Source of the DNA: Strigamia acuminata
Taxonomy: Eukaryota > Arthropoda > Chilopoda > Geophilomorpha > Linotaeniidae
Assembly (NCBI GenBank): GCA_949358305.1
Contig: OX442316.1
Span: 17,112,001 to 17,176,000, forward strand
DNA: 64,000 bases
Direction of reading: 5' to 3'
A program made the position numbers and the translations under genes. Below, piece after piece: positions 34,730-45,154 of the stretch (within the stretch, counting starts at the first letter, position 1; the number at the start of each line of letters is the position of its first letter). The notes beneath the pieces are model-generated. The model was given only the letters and a program-made list of their open reading frames with translations, ran no database searches and was not told the DNA's origin.

Positions 34730-35245
34730 AAAATTAAGATTTTAATCAAGATTTTCAAAGAGTTTTGATTTTAATCAAGATTTTTTCAAAGATTTTAAGA
34801 TTTTAATCAAGATTTTTAGTTTTAATCAAGATTTTTAGTTTTAATCAAGATTTTTAGTTTTAATCAAGATTTTTTTTATTTTAATCAAGATTCTTTTATT
34901 TTAATCAAGTTTTTCAAGGATTTTAAGATTTTGATCAAGATTTTAAGATTTTAATCAAGATTTTAAGATTTTAATCAAGATTTTCAAAATTTTCATGATT
35001 TTAATCAAGATTTTCAAAATTTTCATGATTTTAATCAAGATTTTCAAAATTTTCATGATTTTAATCAAGATTTTCAAAATTTTCATGATTTTAATCAAGA
35101 TTTTCAAAATTTTCATGATTTTAATCAAGATTTTTAAAGATTTTAAGATTTGAATCAAGATTTTCAAAATTTTCATGAATTTAATCAAGATTGGCAAAGA
35201 TTTTAAGATTTGATTGATTTTTTTCAAAAGTTTTATGATTTTAAT
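34730..35245. repeat. 30-bp minisatellite
   Basis: The core at 34980-35130 has exact 30-bp units (TTTTCAAAATTTTCATGATT then TTAATCAAGA). The left part has shorter, irregular units of the same words. Confidence 0.95.
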
Positions 35246-35249
35246 AGAT

Positions 35250-36480
35250 CCCAAAAAAATATGTCGCAAGCGATATCCAATTGCGATTTACAAATGCGAC
35301 ATTCAAAATTAAATATTCTATTGCCATACATTGCAACACACATGACAACGAAAGAAATGGAATTTTAACGGATGGCTTTTGTATTGCACTTTTAATCAAT
35401 TTACCATGCATGCTGCATCAGTGAACAACTACGAACCATTAAAATCAATCAAAAACATCGTAAAACTTTGTTGATGATGATTTTCAAACAAACAAAATTT
35501 TTTTTTATTATTATTATTTAAAAAAAATAAAAAAAATACGTGGAAAGTTTGTGTACGCTCACATGTGCCCATTCTCGAGCTCATTTATAACGTGGTTTCA
35601 TCCCAGCTAAGTGGCCATCTTCGGAAATGGCCAAAAGCCATATTTTTTTCTATATATTTTTTTATTTTTATCTCCATTGGTTTTTTGGCATGGTCACGGG
35701 ACGCTTGAAGAGGTTTATTTATCACATTCATTACGCTGGTGATGTACAAGATTGAAGTGCACGGGAATTAAATGGAGTAAGAAGAAGGAAAAAAGTGTTT
35801 GGAGATGACGGGATACTGAGCACTGAGCGGCCAGCAGGAGTTAGACTCGAGACCCGAGTGAGTATGAGTCTGTCTATTCCCTGATGGCGCCTAATTGCAG
35901 TGAAGCTCCGCGCTGGTCTCAGGCCACCTGCCATCCAAGATGACGGCTCTGCGGCAATTTATTCCGCTAGTTGGAGTGGGCGAGGGCGAGGGCGAGGGCG
36001 AGGGCGGATGGAGCCAAGAAGGGGTCACTGACCGCAACACTGGCATCTTATTGCAGTCCGACTGGGCCTCATGTAAGATGCAGCGTTTTCTGTTCTTTTA
36101 GCTAGCGTCAGCAGTTGGATGGCTACCACGGAGATTAATTCTTGTCCGTGTCAACTTTTCATGTTTTTTTGCGGTTTGGAGTTTATTGAATTTAATAAAG
36201 TCGGAAAATAACAAATAAAAAAGTTTCATTTTTTGTTTTTTTTTTATTTTTTTAAAAAAAAATTTTATTGGGTTTTTTGGATTGATTTGATCGGGTTTTT
36301 GTCTCGTGGGGTTTGAGTTACACATTGCATTAATGTTTGAGAATGTATGGAAATGTGTGCGTCAACGATTCAGAATCGAATTGGCCGGGTCAGCATCAAT
36401 TGTTAATGGAAGGGAATAGAAATTCAAGAAGAAGTGTTAATGTTGGGTAACTTACGATTTTTGCGACAGATGGCGTTTTT
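35250..36480. other. No gene recognised
   Basis: Short ATGTCGC/GCGATAT words at 35262-35310 mirror 34640-34690 and flank the 30-bp array. 35800-36050 is G+C-rich and open on both strands. Confidence 0.45.
35976..36006. repeat. (GAGGGC)n microsatellite
   Basis: Four to five hexamer copies in a locally G+C-rich stretch. Confidence 0.9.
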
Positions 36481-36481
36481 T

Positions 36482-36604
36482 GCAGAAAATAATTCTTTTT
36501 TTATTCAGTTGGTTTTGTTTATATTATACTGAATCTTAACTCAGGTGAAATTTTAAGTCATTGGTCATTTATTTAATTAATTATGCTAAATGCAAATTTT
36601 CTGC
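36482..36604. repeat. 123-bp dispersed repeat, copy 1
   Basis: It begins GCAGAAAATAATTCTTTTT and ends AAATTTTCTGC, with short inverted ends GCAGAAAAT. It matches 63877-63999 over its whole length with only a few substitutions and the same length. Confidence 0.85.
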
Positions 36605-37616
36605 CCCTTAAAACTCCAGCAAAACTATTATGCTGGCTTTGCTGCTTAAGAAAGAGCGCTTCATACATTTTGTTTTTCAGTGGTTCTAGCGCCATTGCCA
36701 TTGTTGTGAGTTTGTATCACTCTCCGAGTATATCTTTTAAAGACATCGTTGATTCGGGATTTCACGGGATTTGCCTGTTAGTTTTTGACGGTGATTTGAG
36801 ATAAGCTGATTTGATTTGGGGCAATTTTGGACCTGCATCTTGTAGCTCGAGCAGAAAAGTGAGTTATGGGTGGTGTCCGAAAGCCAATTGACTCCCCCCG
36901 TGCCCAGCAGCTCCTCAAAATTACTGCTTGTTTATAGGGCTGAGCGAGAAAGGACTGGTGTGTGACTTAGCTATAAATGGAAAATTGAATCATGTTCTTT
37001 TTCTCCGCACAAGTAGAAAAAGCAAGTAATTTGTTAAAGCGCATCGTGATCGATAAATCAGGATTATTGATAATTTGCGCTCGTGATTGCGCATCCAATC
37101 ACAGTGCACGACTGGACACTCGGGGTTTTGTGTCCATTTGTGCACTTGTGGTTTATGCAGAAGCAAAAGTTTAAGCTGAAGAAGTGCTACTTAGCAACAG
37201 GTATCGCTTTTCTAGCTATTAAGCTGCGAGAAAATTATTCTGGGAGGAATTATTTTGTTGGATTGTGGCTGGTGCAGTTTTGGTGCAGTTTTAGGAATTT
37301 TAAATATGGATGAATTGGATTAATTAAGTGGTAATTTCCCTGTGAGGAATTATCACTGAGAAATGATTCTCGTTGGTGGTGTTCGTCTTTAAGTTGATGA
37401 ATTTGTTTAATTTGTTTTTGGTTTGTTTTATTTTATATTTTATTTTTTATTTTTCTTCTTGTATTCTGCTTAAAAGTTTTCCGGCGACTGAGCAATTCTC
37501 AGCTCGATGCGTTTTAAGCTAAAAGATTATTTTGGGGAAAAAAAAATGGTTTGCACTAGAGCAGACGAAATGCGATTAAAGTTGAACTTCTTTCATTCGG
37601 CTTTAATTAGCATGAA
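36605..37616. other. No gene seen left of the gypsy element
   Basis: Short frames only; the sequence resumes at 42370 across the insertion. Confidence 0.55.
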
Positions 37617-37621
37617 GTTGA

Positions 37622-37751
37622 TGTAACGTCGGAAAGATGTACACGGTTTGGTGGTTAAAACCCCAACTGACTCTTTATTCTTAATGACCACGTGACCTGC
37701 GCCCAGCGCCCTCCAGTGGTCATTCTCCTAATTATTTACATAAACATTACA
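37622..37751 (-). repeat. 3' LTR of the gypsy element
   Basis: This is the identical partner of the LTR at 42235-42364. It is preceded on the element strand by a purine-rich tract and followed by the GTTGA target duplication. Confidence 0.96.
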
Positions 37752-37763
37752 TCCCTTCCACCA
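37752..37763 (-). other. Polypurine tract of the gypsy element
   Basis: GGTGGAAGGGA directly precedes the 3' LTR on the element strand, the expected place for plus-strand DNA priming. Between the stop codon (37908) and this tract lie about 145 bp with no recognisable content. Confidence 0.75.
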
Positions 37764-37907
37764 TGCGGGAATTTCAAATCAAAACAAAACTAAGTCAAAA
37801 ATCGAAAAACAAAACACCAATCAAATTCACAAACATCAATCAAATTCATAAACACAAAATCTCAATTTGTCACAATAAAGTCATTTCACCACAAAATGTC
37901 CAAAGTC

Positions 37908-40900
37908 TCAATGTTTCACGTAATCACCATGCCGCTTAGGCGGTTGTCCCTTATTTACTCTAGCTGAACGTCGAGGCTCCTTTGGCGGGTCCTTTCCCCC
38001 CGGGTCAGGCACCGTCGCCCTCACTGGAACTGGTATAGCCACTCTCACCGGAAGCCCTTCTTCTTCCTCCCGTGCAGGCTCTGTCTGCGTGTCCGCCCTC
38101 TCTGTGATTTCTCCGTCCTCTCGTTCTCTCGCCAGCGGATCCTCAATCGTTCCTTCCTCCTCCCCCACTTGCTCTCCAATTCCCTTGAAATGGGACGCGT
38201 TTCTCACTATTATTTGCTGGCCCCTTGTGGCCGCAATCCTTGATCCCTCCACTGACGACACGACGAATGGCATCGGGTCGTATGGAGTCGTCAACTTGCT
38301 TATTTTTCGTCTTTTAACGAGAACCCGATCTCCCGGCTTCAACCCATGCTCTCGAACATGCCGTGTTTGGTCCGCCCTGACCTTCATCTGTTCCTTTCGC
38401 TCCCCATCACGCCGCCTCACGTCCACGTCGGTCGCGTCCGCGAAGATCTGCGGCAACCTCGTCCTTATGGTTCGTCCGCACAGCAACTCCGCCGGAGACA
38501 CCCCGGTGGTTGAGTGGGGCGTCGCTCTGTAATTGAGGAGAAACTCATGGACCTCCTCCTTCCAGTCCCTTCCTTCGGTCACGGCCGCCAAAATCGCCTT
38601 GTTCAGCGTCCTCATTAATCTTTCAACTTCGCCGTTGGCCTCGGGCCACAGCGGCGTCACGCGTCGGTGTCTAATTCCCATTTCTTGCATGAACAATCCA
38701 AATTCTCTCGAAGGGAAAGGTGGCCCATTGTCGGTCTTTACGACTTCGGGCAAGCCCTGCTCGGAAAACCGCTTCCTCAACACCGAAATCACGCTCGCCC
38801 CCAACGTGGACGCCACAAAGTCTATCATCGGAAATCGGGAGTACTCGTCGACCAGCACCATTAACATTTTCCCATCGGGGAAAGGTCCCAAAAAATCGAG
38901 CGCAAGTTGTTGCCACGGCCGATCGGGCATCACCGTCATCTGCAACGGAGTTCTCGTTGTCGTCTTCATACTGGCCTGGCACGGAATACAGCCGGCGACG
39001 ACGCGCTCCACGTGCGCATCCACCCCCGGGAACCATACTTTCTGTCTCAGTAGGCATTTGGTCTTCACTATGCCTTGATGGCCACGATGGGCCAACTCCA
39101 CCACTCTTCCTCGTAGGGCCCTCGGGATCACAATTCTGTCGCCCCGCAACACCATGCCGTTTCCCGCGCAAGACAGTTCATTCCTCACCATAGCATACGG
39201 CTTTAGCTGTTCCCTCCTCCAACATTTCTCCTGCTCCCCGCCCGACAGCCGCAGTGCCTCCCGCAACATCCGCATCTCCGCATCTCCCTCCGATTCCCTA
39301 ATCACCTCCGCCTGCGTCATCGTCGCTGGTATCCTCGTTCTCGTCACGAACCTCACGTATCGCTCCACCGTGCCCGACATCCCGTGGCTGACTCTCGACA
39401 AGGCACCTGGGTGCCGCGACATGTAATCGCTCGGATTCGTATCTCCTCTCGTGTGCCTGACCTCGAATGTATACTGCTGGATCCTTAGGCACAATCTCTC
39501 AATGCGCACCGATGGTCGCGACCTTCTATTGCCAAAAATACCCACCAAAGGTTTATGGTCCGTAAACAACAAGAACGACACGCCGTACAGGTACAAATAA
39601 AAATGTTCCACCGCCCACACGGCCGCCAACGTCTCCTTCTCGATCTGTGAATATCTCGTCTCGACGTCCGTTAACGCCCTGCTGGCATACGCCACTACCT
39701 GCGGCTCCGATTCCCCGGTCTTCACCTGAGCCAAAATGGCGCCTAGGCCATACGGTCCCGCGTCTACTGTCAAGTGTATTTTCGCATTCATGTCATAGTA
39801 TGCCAACACACTACGGTCGCCCAACTGCTCCTTAACGCGGTTCCAGGCCGTCTGATGTTCCTCGCCCCAGGCGAACGTCGACTTCGATCTCTTTGTCAGC
39901 TCCCGCAGGGGTTTCAACGTATCCGCCATGTTTCGAATAAACCTTCCGCAATAAATCACCATTCCAAGTAGGCTCTTTACCTCCGACACCGTCCTTGGGA
40001 TTTCCATCCTCATTACTGCCTCTACCTTCTGTGGGTCGACAGAGATTCCCCTATGCGAAAAGACGTGTCCGAAGAAAACCAGCTCCGACCTCCGCAATTC
40101 GCATTTCGCACCATTCAATGTCAACCCCCTCTCACTCAATCGCCGCAGCACCCGGTGCAATGTCTCATCGTGTGCTTTCACCGAACTTCCCACTATGAAA
40201 ATGTCATCCACTATATTTATACATTTTGGTATTCCTTCAATAACCTGTCGTATCTCGTCCTGGAAGACCTCGGACGCTGAGTTCACCCCAAAGAAAAGGC
40301 GCTTAAATCGGAATAAACCGATGTGCGTGGCGAAAACTGTGTACTTCCTCGACTCCTTGTCCAGCTCGACCTGGTTGAAGCCATGGACCAGGTCGAGCTT
40401 CGAAAAAACCGTCGCGCCCTCAGCCAACGTAATCAAATCCTCGAGTCGCGGCGATGTGTGTCGTACCCTTTTTATCGCTCTATTCACCTCGCGCGCATCC
40501 ACGCATAGTCGGATCGCGTCGGGGTCGGCGTCCTTTGGTTTATCGACGCAATGGATTGGTGAGACCCACGGAGTGGGCCCCATGTCCTCCGTAATTCGTT
40601 CGATAATATCCATGTCGACCATTCGCTGCAACTCCTTCTCAACCTTCTTCCTGATTTTAAAAGGCAGTGGCCGGTATCGCTGCGCGACCGGCACTACGCC
40701 TTCGTCGACGTGCAAATGGACCTGGCAATCCTTCAACTTGCCTATCCCCTTGAATAGCTCCGGATATTGTCTCTCGATAAGGTCCTCGAATCTATCTCCT
40801 TTGATGGCGTTCACGGTTTTCACTATTCCCAAGCGCTCGGCCGTCTCGTAACTCAAGAGGGACTCGCCCGGACGATCCACAACATACAACCTCGCCTCCA

Positions 40901-42134
40901 CCGTCTTCTTACCATAGCCCAAATTGACATGCATGCGTCCCATCAGCGGCAACGGGACCTCCGCGCCGTACGTCATCAACCTCGCCGTGCTCTTCTCCAA
41001 TTGAGGTTTCGCCTTCAACGCCAGGTAAACTTCCCTACCCAGAACGTCCACCGATGTCCCAGAGTCTATAATAAATTTTATTTCCTCTCCTTTCATCGTC
41101 AACAATACCTCCGGCATCTTTTTCTTACTCTCAACACCAGTCGCGCACATTCCGACCACGAAGATTTCCTCATCATCATCGTCTTCCTCGAAAAGGCTAA
41201 GCCTCTGCACCGGTTCCGGTCGGTTAGTCCTCTTAGCTCCCCTACAGAATCGCACGAAATGGCCAGTTTTTCCACAACCCCGACAAGTCACATTTTTCGC
41301 CGGGCAATCCTGTGGCGTCGGATGCGGCCAGGCGCGCCCGCAATTGAAGCACTTCCTTCCTCCCTCTCGCATCGCCTCTACGTTCCTCGCGGCGCCCGTC
41401 CCGCCTCGCTCAGTCACCGTCCTTCTACGTCCCGGCTTCGTGTCGTCCTCCCTTCGACCAACGCTTCCTGTTCGTACCAAATTGACTTCTCCTCCATCCG
41501 CCTTCACCGTCCCCTCCATTTGCTTCGCCTGCCAATCTGAAGCTTCATAGCCTCTGCCCAAATCCAGAAACTCTTTCAGTGTCGATGTGGCATCTCGCAA
41601 CCCCTGGCGTCGTAGCCGATCCATCGTAGTTCCCAAAATTAATTGATGTTTCACCTCTCTGTCTATTGAGTTGAAGTCGCATCCCACCGCCAGATGTCGC
41701 AAGCGTACGTGGTATTGATCGATCGTCTCTCCTTCCTCCTGCCTTGAAATACGGAAATTATAAACACAAAATTCTAAATTTTTGCGCGGAATGAAATAAG
41801 TTGTCAACGCGTCTTTAATGTCTGCATAGCTATCCTGCCCCGTCTTCCGGACCGTCTCGTGAATCGCGTAGACCTCCTCCCCGGCGCAGTGCAATAACGT
41901 CGCCATTTTCCTCGTGTCATCGGTGATCCCTGCCGCTATCATGTAGATCTCAAGACGCCCAATCCATCTCGTCCACCTTTGGCTCTGCGTGTTAACGTCC
42001 CCATGTACGTCGAAAGGCGAGATCGTTGCCTGCAGGAAATTTGACGTGCCCGTCGCACTGGGCGCCGCCATTACGACCTTGAATTCACTAGTCGTCTCCG
42101 CCACTTTCTCTGTCTCGCTCATATTTATGTCCAC
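37908..42134 (-). CDS. Gag-Pol polyprotein of the gypsy element (1408 aa)
   Basis: This one frame encodes capsid, protease, reverse transcriptase, RNase H and integrase, with no Gag/Pol frameshift. Gag spans about residues 1-255. Two zinc knuckles follow: C262-C265-H271-C277, with longer spacing than usual, and a canonical CX2CX4HX4C at C284-C297. The aspartic protease motif is DSGTS (D357). Reverse transcriptase spans about 475-700; its catalytic box reads IVDD at 641-644, where many relatives have YxDD, but an I-x-D-D form is normal in this clade. RNase H has D791, a glutamate near 834 and D859. Integrase has H1016/H1019, C1049 and C1052 as a zinc-binding HHCC domain, then D1080, D1135 and E1171 (DD35E). 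PLWPEANGEVE is typical of the K02A2.6/Mag group. The first ATG, at 42134, lies 100 bp inside the 5' LTR; M5 is an alternative. The tail after about 1320 is acidic and of unknown role. No stops or frameshifts were seen. Confidence 0.97.
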   Translation of the reverse strand: MDINMSETEKVAETTSEFKVVMAAPSATGTSNFLQATISPFDVHGDVNTQSQRWTRWIGRLEIYMIAAGITDDTRKMATLLHCAGEEVYAIHETVRKTGQDSYADIKDALTTYFIPRKNLEFCVYNFRISRQEEGETIDQYHVRLRHLAVGCDFNSIDREVKHQLILGTTMDRLRRQGLRDATSTLKEFLDLGRGYEASDWQAKQMEGTVKADGGEVNLVRTGSVGRREDDTKPGRRRTVTERGGTGAARNVEAMREGGRKCFNCGRAWPHPTPQDCPAKNVTCRGCGKTGHFVRFCRGAKRTNRPEPVQRLSLFEEDDDDEEIFVVGMCATGVESKKKMPEVLLTMKGEEIKFIIDSGTSVDVLGREVYLALKAKPQLEKSTARLMTYGAEVPLPLMGRMHVNLGYGKKTVEARLYVVDRPGESLLSYETAERLGIVKTVNAIKGDRFEDLIERQYPELFKGIGKLKDCQVHLHVDEGVVPVAQRYRPLPFKIRKKVEKELQRMVDMDIIERITEDMGPTPWVSPIHCVDKPKDADPDAIRLCVDAREVNRAIKRVRHTSPRLEDLITLAEGATVFSKLDLVHGFNQVELDKESRKYTVFATHIGLFRFKRLFFGVNSASEVFQDEIRQVIEGIPKCINIVDDIFIVGSSVKAHDETLHRVLRRLSERGLTLNGAKCELRRSELVFFGHVFSHRGISVDPQKVEAVMRMEIPRTVSEVKSLLGMVIYCGRFIRNMADTLKPLRELTKRSKSTFAWGEEHQTAWNRVKEQLGDRSVLAYYDMNAKIHLTVDAGPYGLGAILAQVKTGESEPQVVAYASRALTDVETRYSQIEKETLAAVWAVEHFYLYLYGVSFLLFTDHKPLVGIFGNRRSRPSVRIERLCLRIQQYTFEVRHTRGDTNPSDYMSRHPGALSRVSHGMSGTVERYVRFVTRTRIPATMTQAEVIRESEGDAEMRMLREALRLSGGEQEKCWRREQLKPYAMVRNELSCAGNGMVLRGDRIVIPRALRGRVVELAHRGHQGIVKTKCLLRQKVWFPGVDAHVERVVAGCIPCQASMKTTTRTPLQMTVMPDRPWQQLALDFLGPFPDGKMLMVLVDEYSRFPMIDFVASTLGASVISVLRKRFSEQGLPEVVKTDNGPPFPSREFGLFMQEMGIRHRRVTPLWPEANGEVERLMRTLNKAILAAVTEGRDWKEEVHEFLLNYRATPHSTTGVSPAELLCGRTIRTRLPQIFADATDVDVRRRDGERKEQMKVRADQTRHVREHGLKPGDRVLVKRRKISKLTTPYDPMPFVVSSVEGSRIAATRGQQIIVRNASHFKGIGEQVGEEEGTIEDPLAREREDGEITERADTQTEPAREEEEGLPVRVAIPVPVRATVPDPGGKDPPKEPRRSARVNKGQPPKRHGDYVKH

Positions 42135-42220
42135 TCACGTTCATTCAGTCCCCCACATTCCGTCATAATCCACGTTAGTTCGCACAATTTGTCCTTTATA
42201 CACTCACAACTGTCATTATT

Positions 42221-42234
42221 TTGCTCGTCGCCAA
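42221..42234 (-). other. Primer-binding site of the gypsy element
   Basis: One base inside the 5' LTR the element strand reads TGGCGACGAG. This is complementary to a tRNA 3' end CTCGTCGCCA, as found in animal tRNA-Ser(GCU). The match runs 10 bases and then diverges. Use of tRNA-Ser is an inference from remembered tRNA ends. Confidence 0.7.
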
Positions 42235-42364
42235 TGTAACGTCGGAAAGATGTACACGGTTTGGTGGTTAAAACCCCAACTGACTCTTTATTCTTAATGA
42301 CCACGTGACCTGCGCCCAGCGCCCTCCAGTGGTCATTCTCCTAATTATTTACATAAACATTACA
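42235..42364 (-). repeat. 5' LTR of the gypsy element
   Basis: This 130-bp LTR is identical to the copy at 37622-37751. At this length it must hold promoter, transcription start and polyadenylation signals in very little space. On the element strand it contains AATAAAGAG as a likely poly(A) signal, a CACGTG E-box, and ACCACTGGAGGGCGC, which is close to the CTCF core. No clear TATA box is visible. Confidence 0.96.
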
Positions 42365-42834
42365 GTTGATTTTTTTTTTTTTTTTTTTTTGGGGGGAGGG
42401 ATTTTTTTTTGGGAAATAAAAATAAATAAATAGTTTGGCATGTTTATTGAGTTTTTTCGGTTGTTTCGGTTATGTATTTTAAAGGGGTTTTTGGAGCGTA
42501 AATGCGTGCGGATAAAATGAAGGGTTAAAAATGATGTGTTGTGTGGAGTCGTGAAAGCTGTTATTTTTCTTGCGCGGTTATTTACGAGTGAAAAGCATTG
42601 TTTGAAATGGGGTGACAAATGATGTACACACATTGACATTTGCCAAGTGATAAATTTATTTGTCACGTTTTGGATCGTAAAAAAATTATTAATGGCTCTG
42701 GTAATGAAATAACAGTAAATATTAGTTGGAGTTGCAGCATGTTTAGTGATAATGGATTTATGAATGTTGCGTTGACGTCGAGTTGAATGTGAGCAGCAAC
42801 GAGACTGATTTTTTTTGGGTGTTACTATTGGAGT

Positions 42835-43560
42835 TTGAAAAAGATAAGAGAAAATGTTTGAACAATTTGGGATAAATTTGGAACATTTATGGACAATTTT
42901 TGTACAATTTGGGATAAATTTGGAACATTTACGGACATTTTTTGAACAATTATGAACATTTTTTGAACAATCATGGGCATTTTTAGAACAATTTTAGACT
43001 TTTTCATTTTTAGAAAAATTTAGGGAAATGTTAGAAGAATTGTGTAGATATTTTCAGAACAATTGTGAATATTTTTAGAACTATTCTGGACATTTTTAGA
43101 ACAATTATAGACTTTTTCATTTCTAGAAAAATGTTAGAAGAATTGTGTGGATATTTTTAGAACAATCGTGAATATTTTTAGAACAATCGTGAATATTTTT
43201 AGAACAATTGTGGACATTTTTAGAACAATTGTGGACATTTTTAGAACAATTATAGACTTTTTCATTTCTAGAAAAATATTAGAAGAATTGTGTGGATATT
43301 TTTAGAACAATTGTGAATATTTTTAGAACAACTGTGGACATTTTGAGAACAATTGTTGACATTTTTAGAACAATTGTGGACATTTTTAGAACAATTGTGG
43401 ACATTTTGAGAACAATTGCGAATATTTTTAGAACAATTGTGGACATTTTGAGAACAATTGTGGACATTTTGAGAACAATTGTGGACATTTTAGAACAATT
43501 GTGGACATTTTTAGAAAACTTGTGAACCTTTTCAGAAAAAAAAAGGAAATTACGAAAATT
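42835..43560. repeat. 20/21-bp minisatellite
   Basis: Units of GACATTTTTAGAACAATTGT with several variants (GAATATTTTTAGAACAATTGT), best conserved at 43290-43500. Reading frames over it are by-products of the repeat. Confidence 0.95.
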
Positions 43561-43769
43561 AAATATAAAAAAATGGAAATAACGAAAAATGTTGAAAATA
43601 CAAGTTAATAATCGAAACTTTGTACGTGGCATTCAAACATATATTTTCTTTCAATTTTGATTTTGACATGTATTTACGACATGCACAGATATTTCCTCCC
43701 CTTTGAACCGAGTCAGTAACTAGAAAAAGCTCCGCCTCGACAATACGTTCGGCTTCACCGTAGAGCGTG

Positions 43770-43812
43770 CGCAGAGCAGAGCAGAGCAGAGCAGAGCAGA
43801 GCAGAGCAGAGA
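43770..43812. repeat. (GCAGA)n microsatellite
   Basis: Seven to eight uninterrupted GCAGA/AGAGC pentamers. Confidence 0.95.
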
Positions 43813-44734
43813 ATCCGTTGGAGCAGCAGCAGATTGCATTTTCAGCAGTTGAAATTCTTCTGTTTTTTAATCCTATTGGACACATGATCGAGCTCGAGTT
43901 AAAGACAAAGTAAAGAAAGGATGTTCGCCCTCTCTCGAGAATGTGAGAGCCGAACACGGTAACTAATTGATTGCATGACATTGAACACATGCTGCTCTCG
44001 CGACCGACGATGGGCGACAGCCGTAAGTAACGTCATTGGGTCGTGAATGATGAAGATAAAGAAATGAGAAGCGAATGGTTTTCATTTATGAGTGGTAAAG
44101 CGCTCGTTTTTCACTTTGCAAGACAGCGGCGGAATTAAAGGTGCTGCGTGAAAAATGTGGAACAATATTGGACATCCAACTTCCGCCATGTGACATTTAT
44201 TTCACTTGACAGCGAATCAAATTCCTTTTCCATTTGGTCTCGCGAGACAAAAGAAAAGTGGGAGTTTGACACTTTTTTTCCATTCGAAATGAAATAAATG
44301 TAATTTTTCTAAGCGGAAAAGGTTGAACGACACGATGTCGTTTGTTGTTTGGTGTTTGGTCAGTTTGCGTTGCTGGGGAAATTCGTAAATGTAATGTCAT
44401 ACTGACATTTAGCTTGGCTATGCGATAATTTATGAGGGCAATTTGGCTCACATGAGAAATATACAAGTGTTATTTCTGATTATAATGGAACGAGGTGTAA
44501 TTAAACATCTGGGAATACGATTCTTGACTTTCTCTTGTGATTTAATGTCAGTCACGCTCGTGTTTATAAATTTAAAAGTGTTTGTTGTTTGGAATCTTGT
44601 TGGAAGTTTGGCGTTTGTTTGGTCGATGTTTATGATTGTTGTAAATGGAACAATTTATCGCCGGTTTCGGATTTTGAAATTTTTACATGAAAAACTACGT
44701 TAGGTGCATTCAAAGTTTCTGTTTATGTGGTTGT

Positions 44735-45150
44735 TGGTCTCTGCTTTTGCGGTTTTTGGTAACGAAAACAGTTTTTGGTCTCTGCTTTTGCGGTTTTTGG
44801 TAACGAAAACAGTTTTTGGTCTCTGCTTTTGCGGTTTTTGGTAACGAAAACAGTTTTTGGTCTCTGCTTTTGCGGTTTTTGGTCTCTGCTTTTGTGGTTT
44901 TTGGTTTCTGCTTTTGCGATGTTTGGTGGTAAAATAGTTTTGGTTTGTGCTTTTGCAGTTTTTGGTGACAAAAACAGTTTTTGGTCTCTGCTTTTGAGGT
45001 TTTGGTTTCTGCTTTTGACGTTTTGGTCTCTGCTTTTGCAGTTTTGGTCTCTATTTTTGTGCTTTTTGGTTTCTGCTTTTGCGGTTTTTGGTGGTAAAAT
45101 AGTTTTGGTCTCTGCTTTTGAGGTTTTTGGTGACAAAAACAGTTTTTCGG
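44735..45150. repeat. 41-bp minisatellite, G/T-rich strand
   Basis: Three near-perfect units (GGTCTCTGCTTTTGCGGTTT then TTGGTAACGAAAACAGTTTTT) are followed by diverged and shortened ones. Confidence 0.95.
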
Positions 45151-45154
45151 TTTT

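Larger units (their letters stand above)
37622..42364 (-). mobile_element. Complete Ty3/gypsy LTR retrotransposon, Mag/K02A2.6-like
   Basis: The element is 4743 bp and reads leftward. It has two identical 130-bp LTRs (37622-37751 and 42235-42364) that start TGTAA and end TTACA on either strand. It is flanked by a perfect 5-bp target duplication GTTGA (37617-37621 and 42365-42369). Inside are a primer-binding site next to the 5' LTR, one uninterrupted Gag-Pol frame, and a polypurine tract next to the 3' LTR. There is no envelope gene. LTR identity and the intact frame point to a recent insertion that may still be competent. Its base composition (G+C-rich, C-rich on the + strand) contrasts sharply with the A/T-rich surroundings. 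If the integrin reading of the window is right, it sits antisense in an integrin intron. Confidence 0.97.

Noticed and set aside
34955-35269. Frames of about 100 codons over the 30-bp and other minisatellites (also at 43279, 44723, 44775, 15991, 63309)
   Set aside because: Repeated units without stops give periodic translations; no protein family and no start context.
38089-41550. Long frames antisense to the gypsy polyprotein (up to 257 codons)
   Set aside because: They are shadows of the G+C-rich pol reading frame and encode no recognisable domain.
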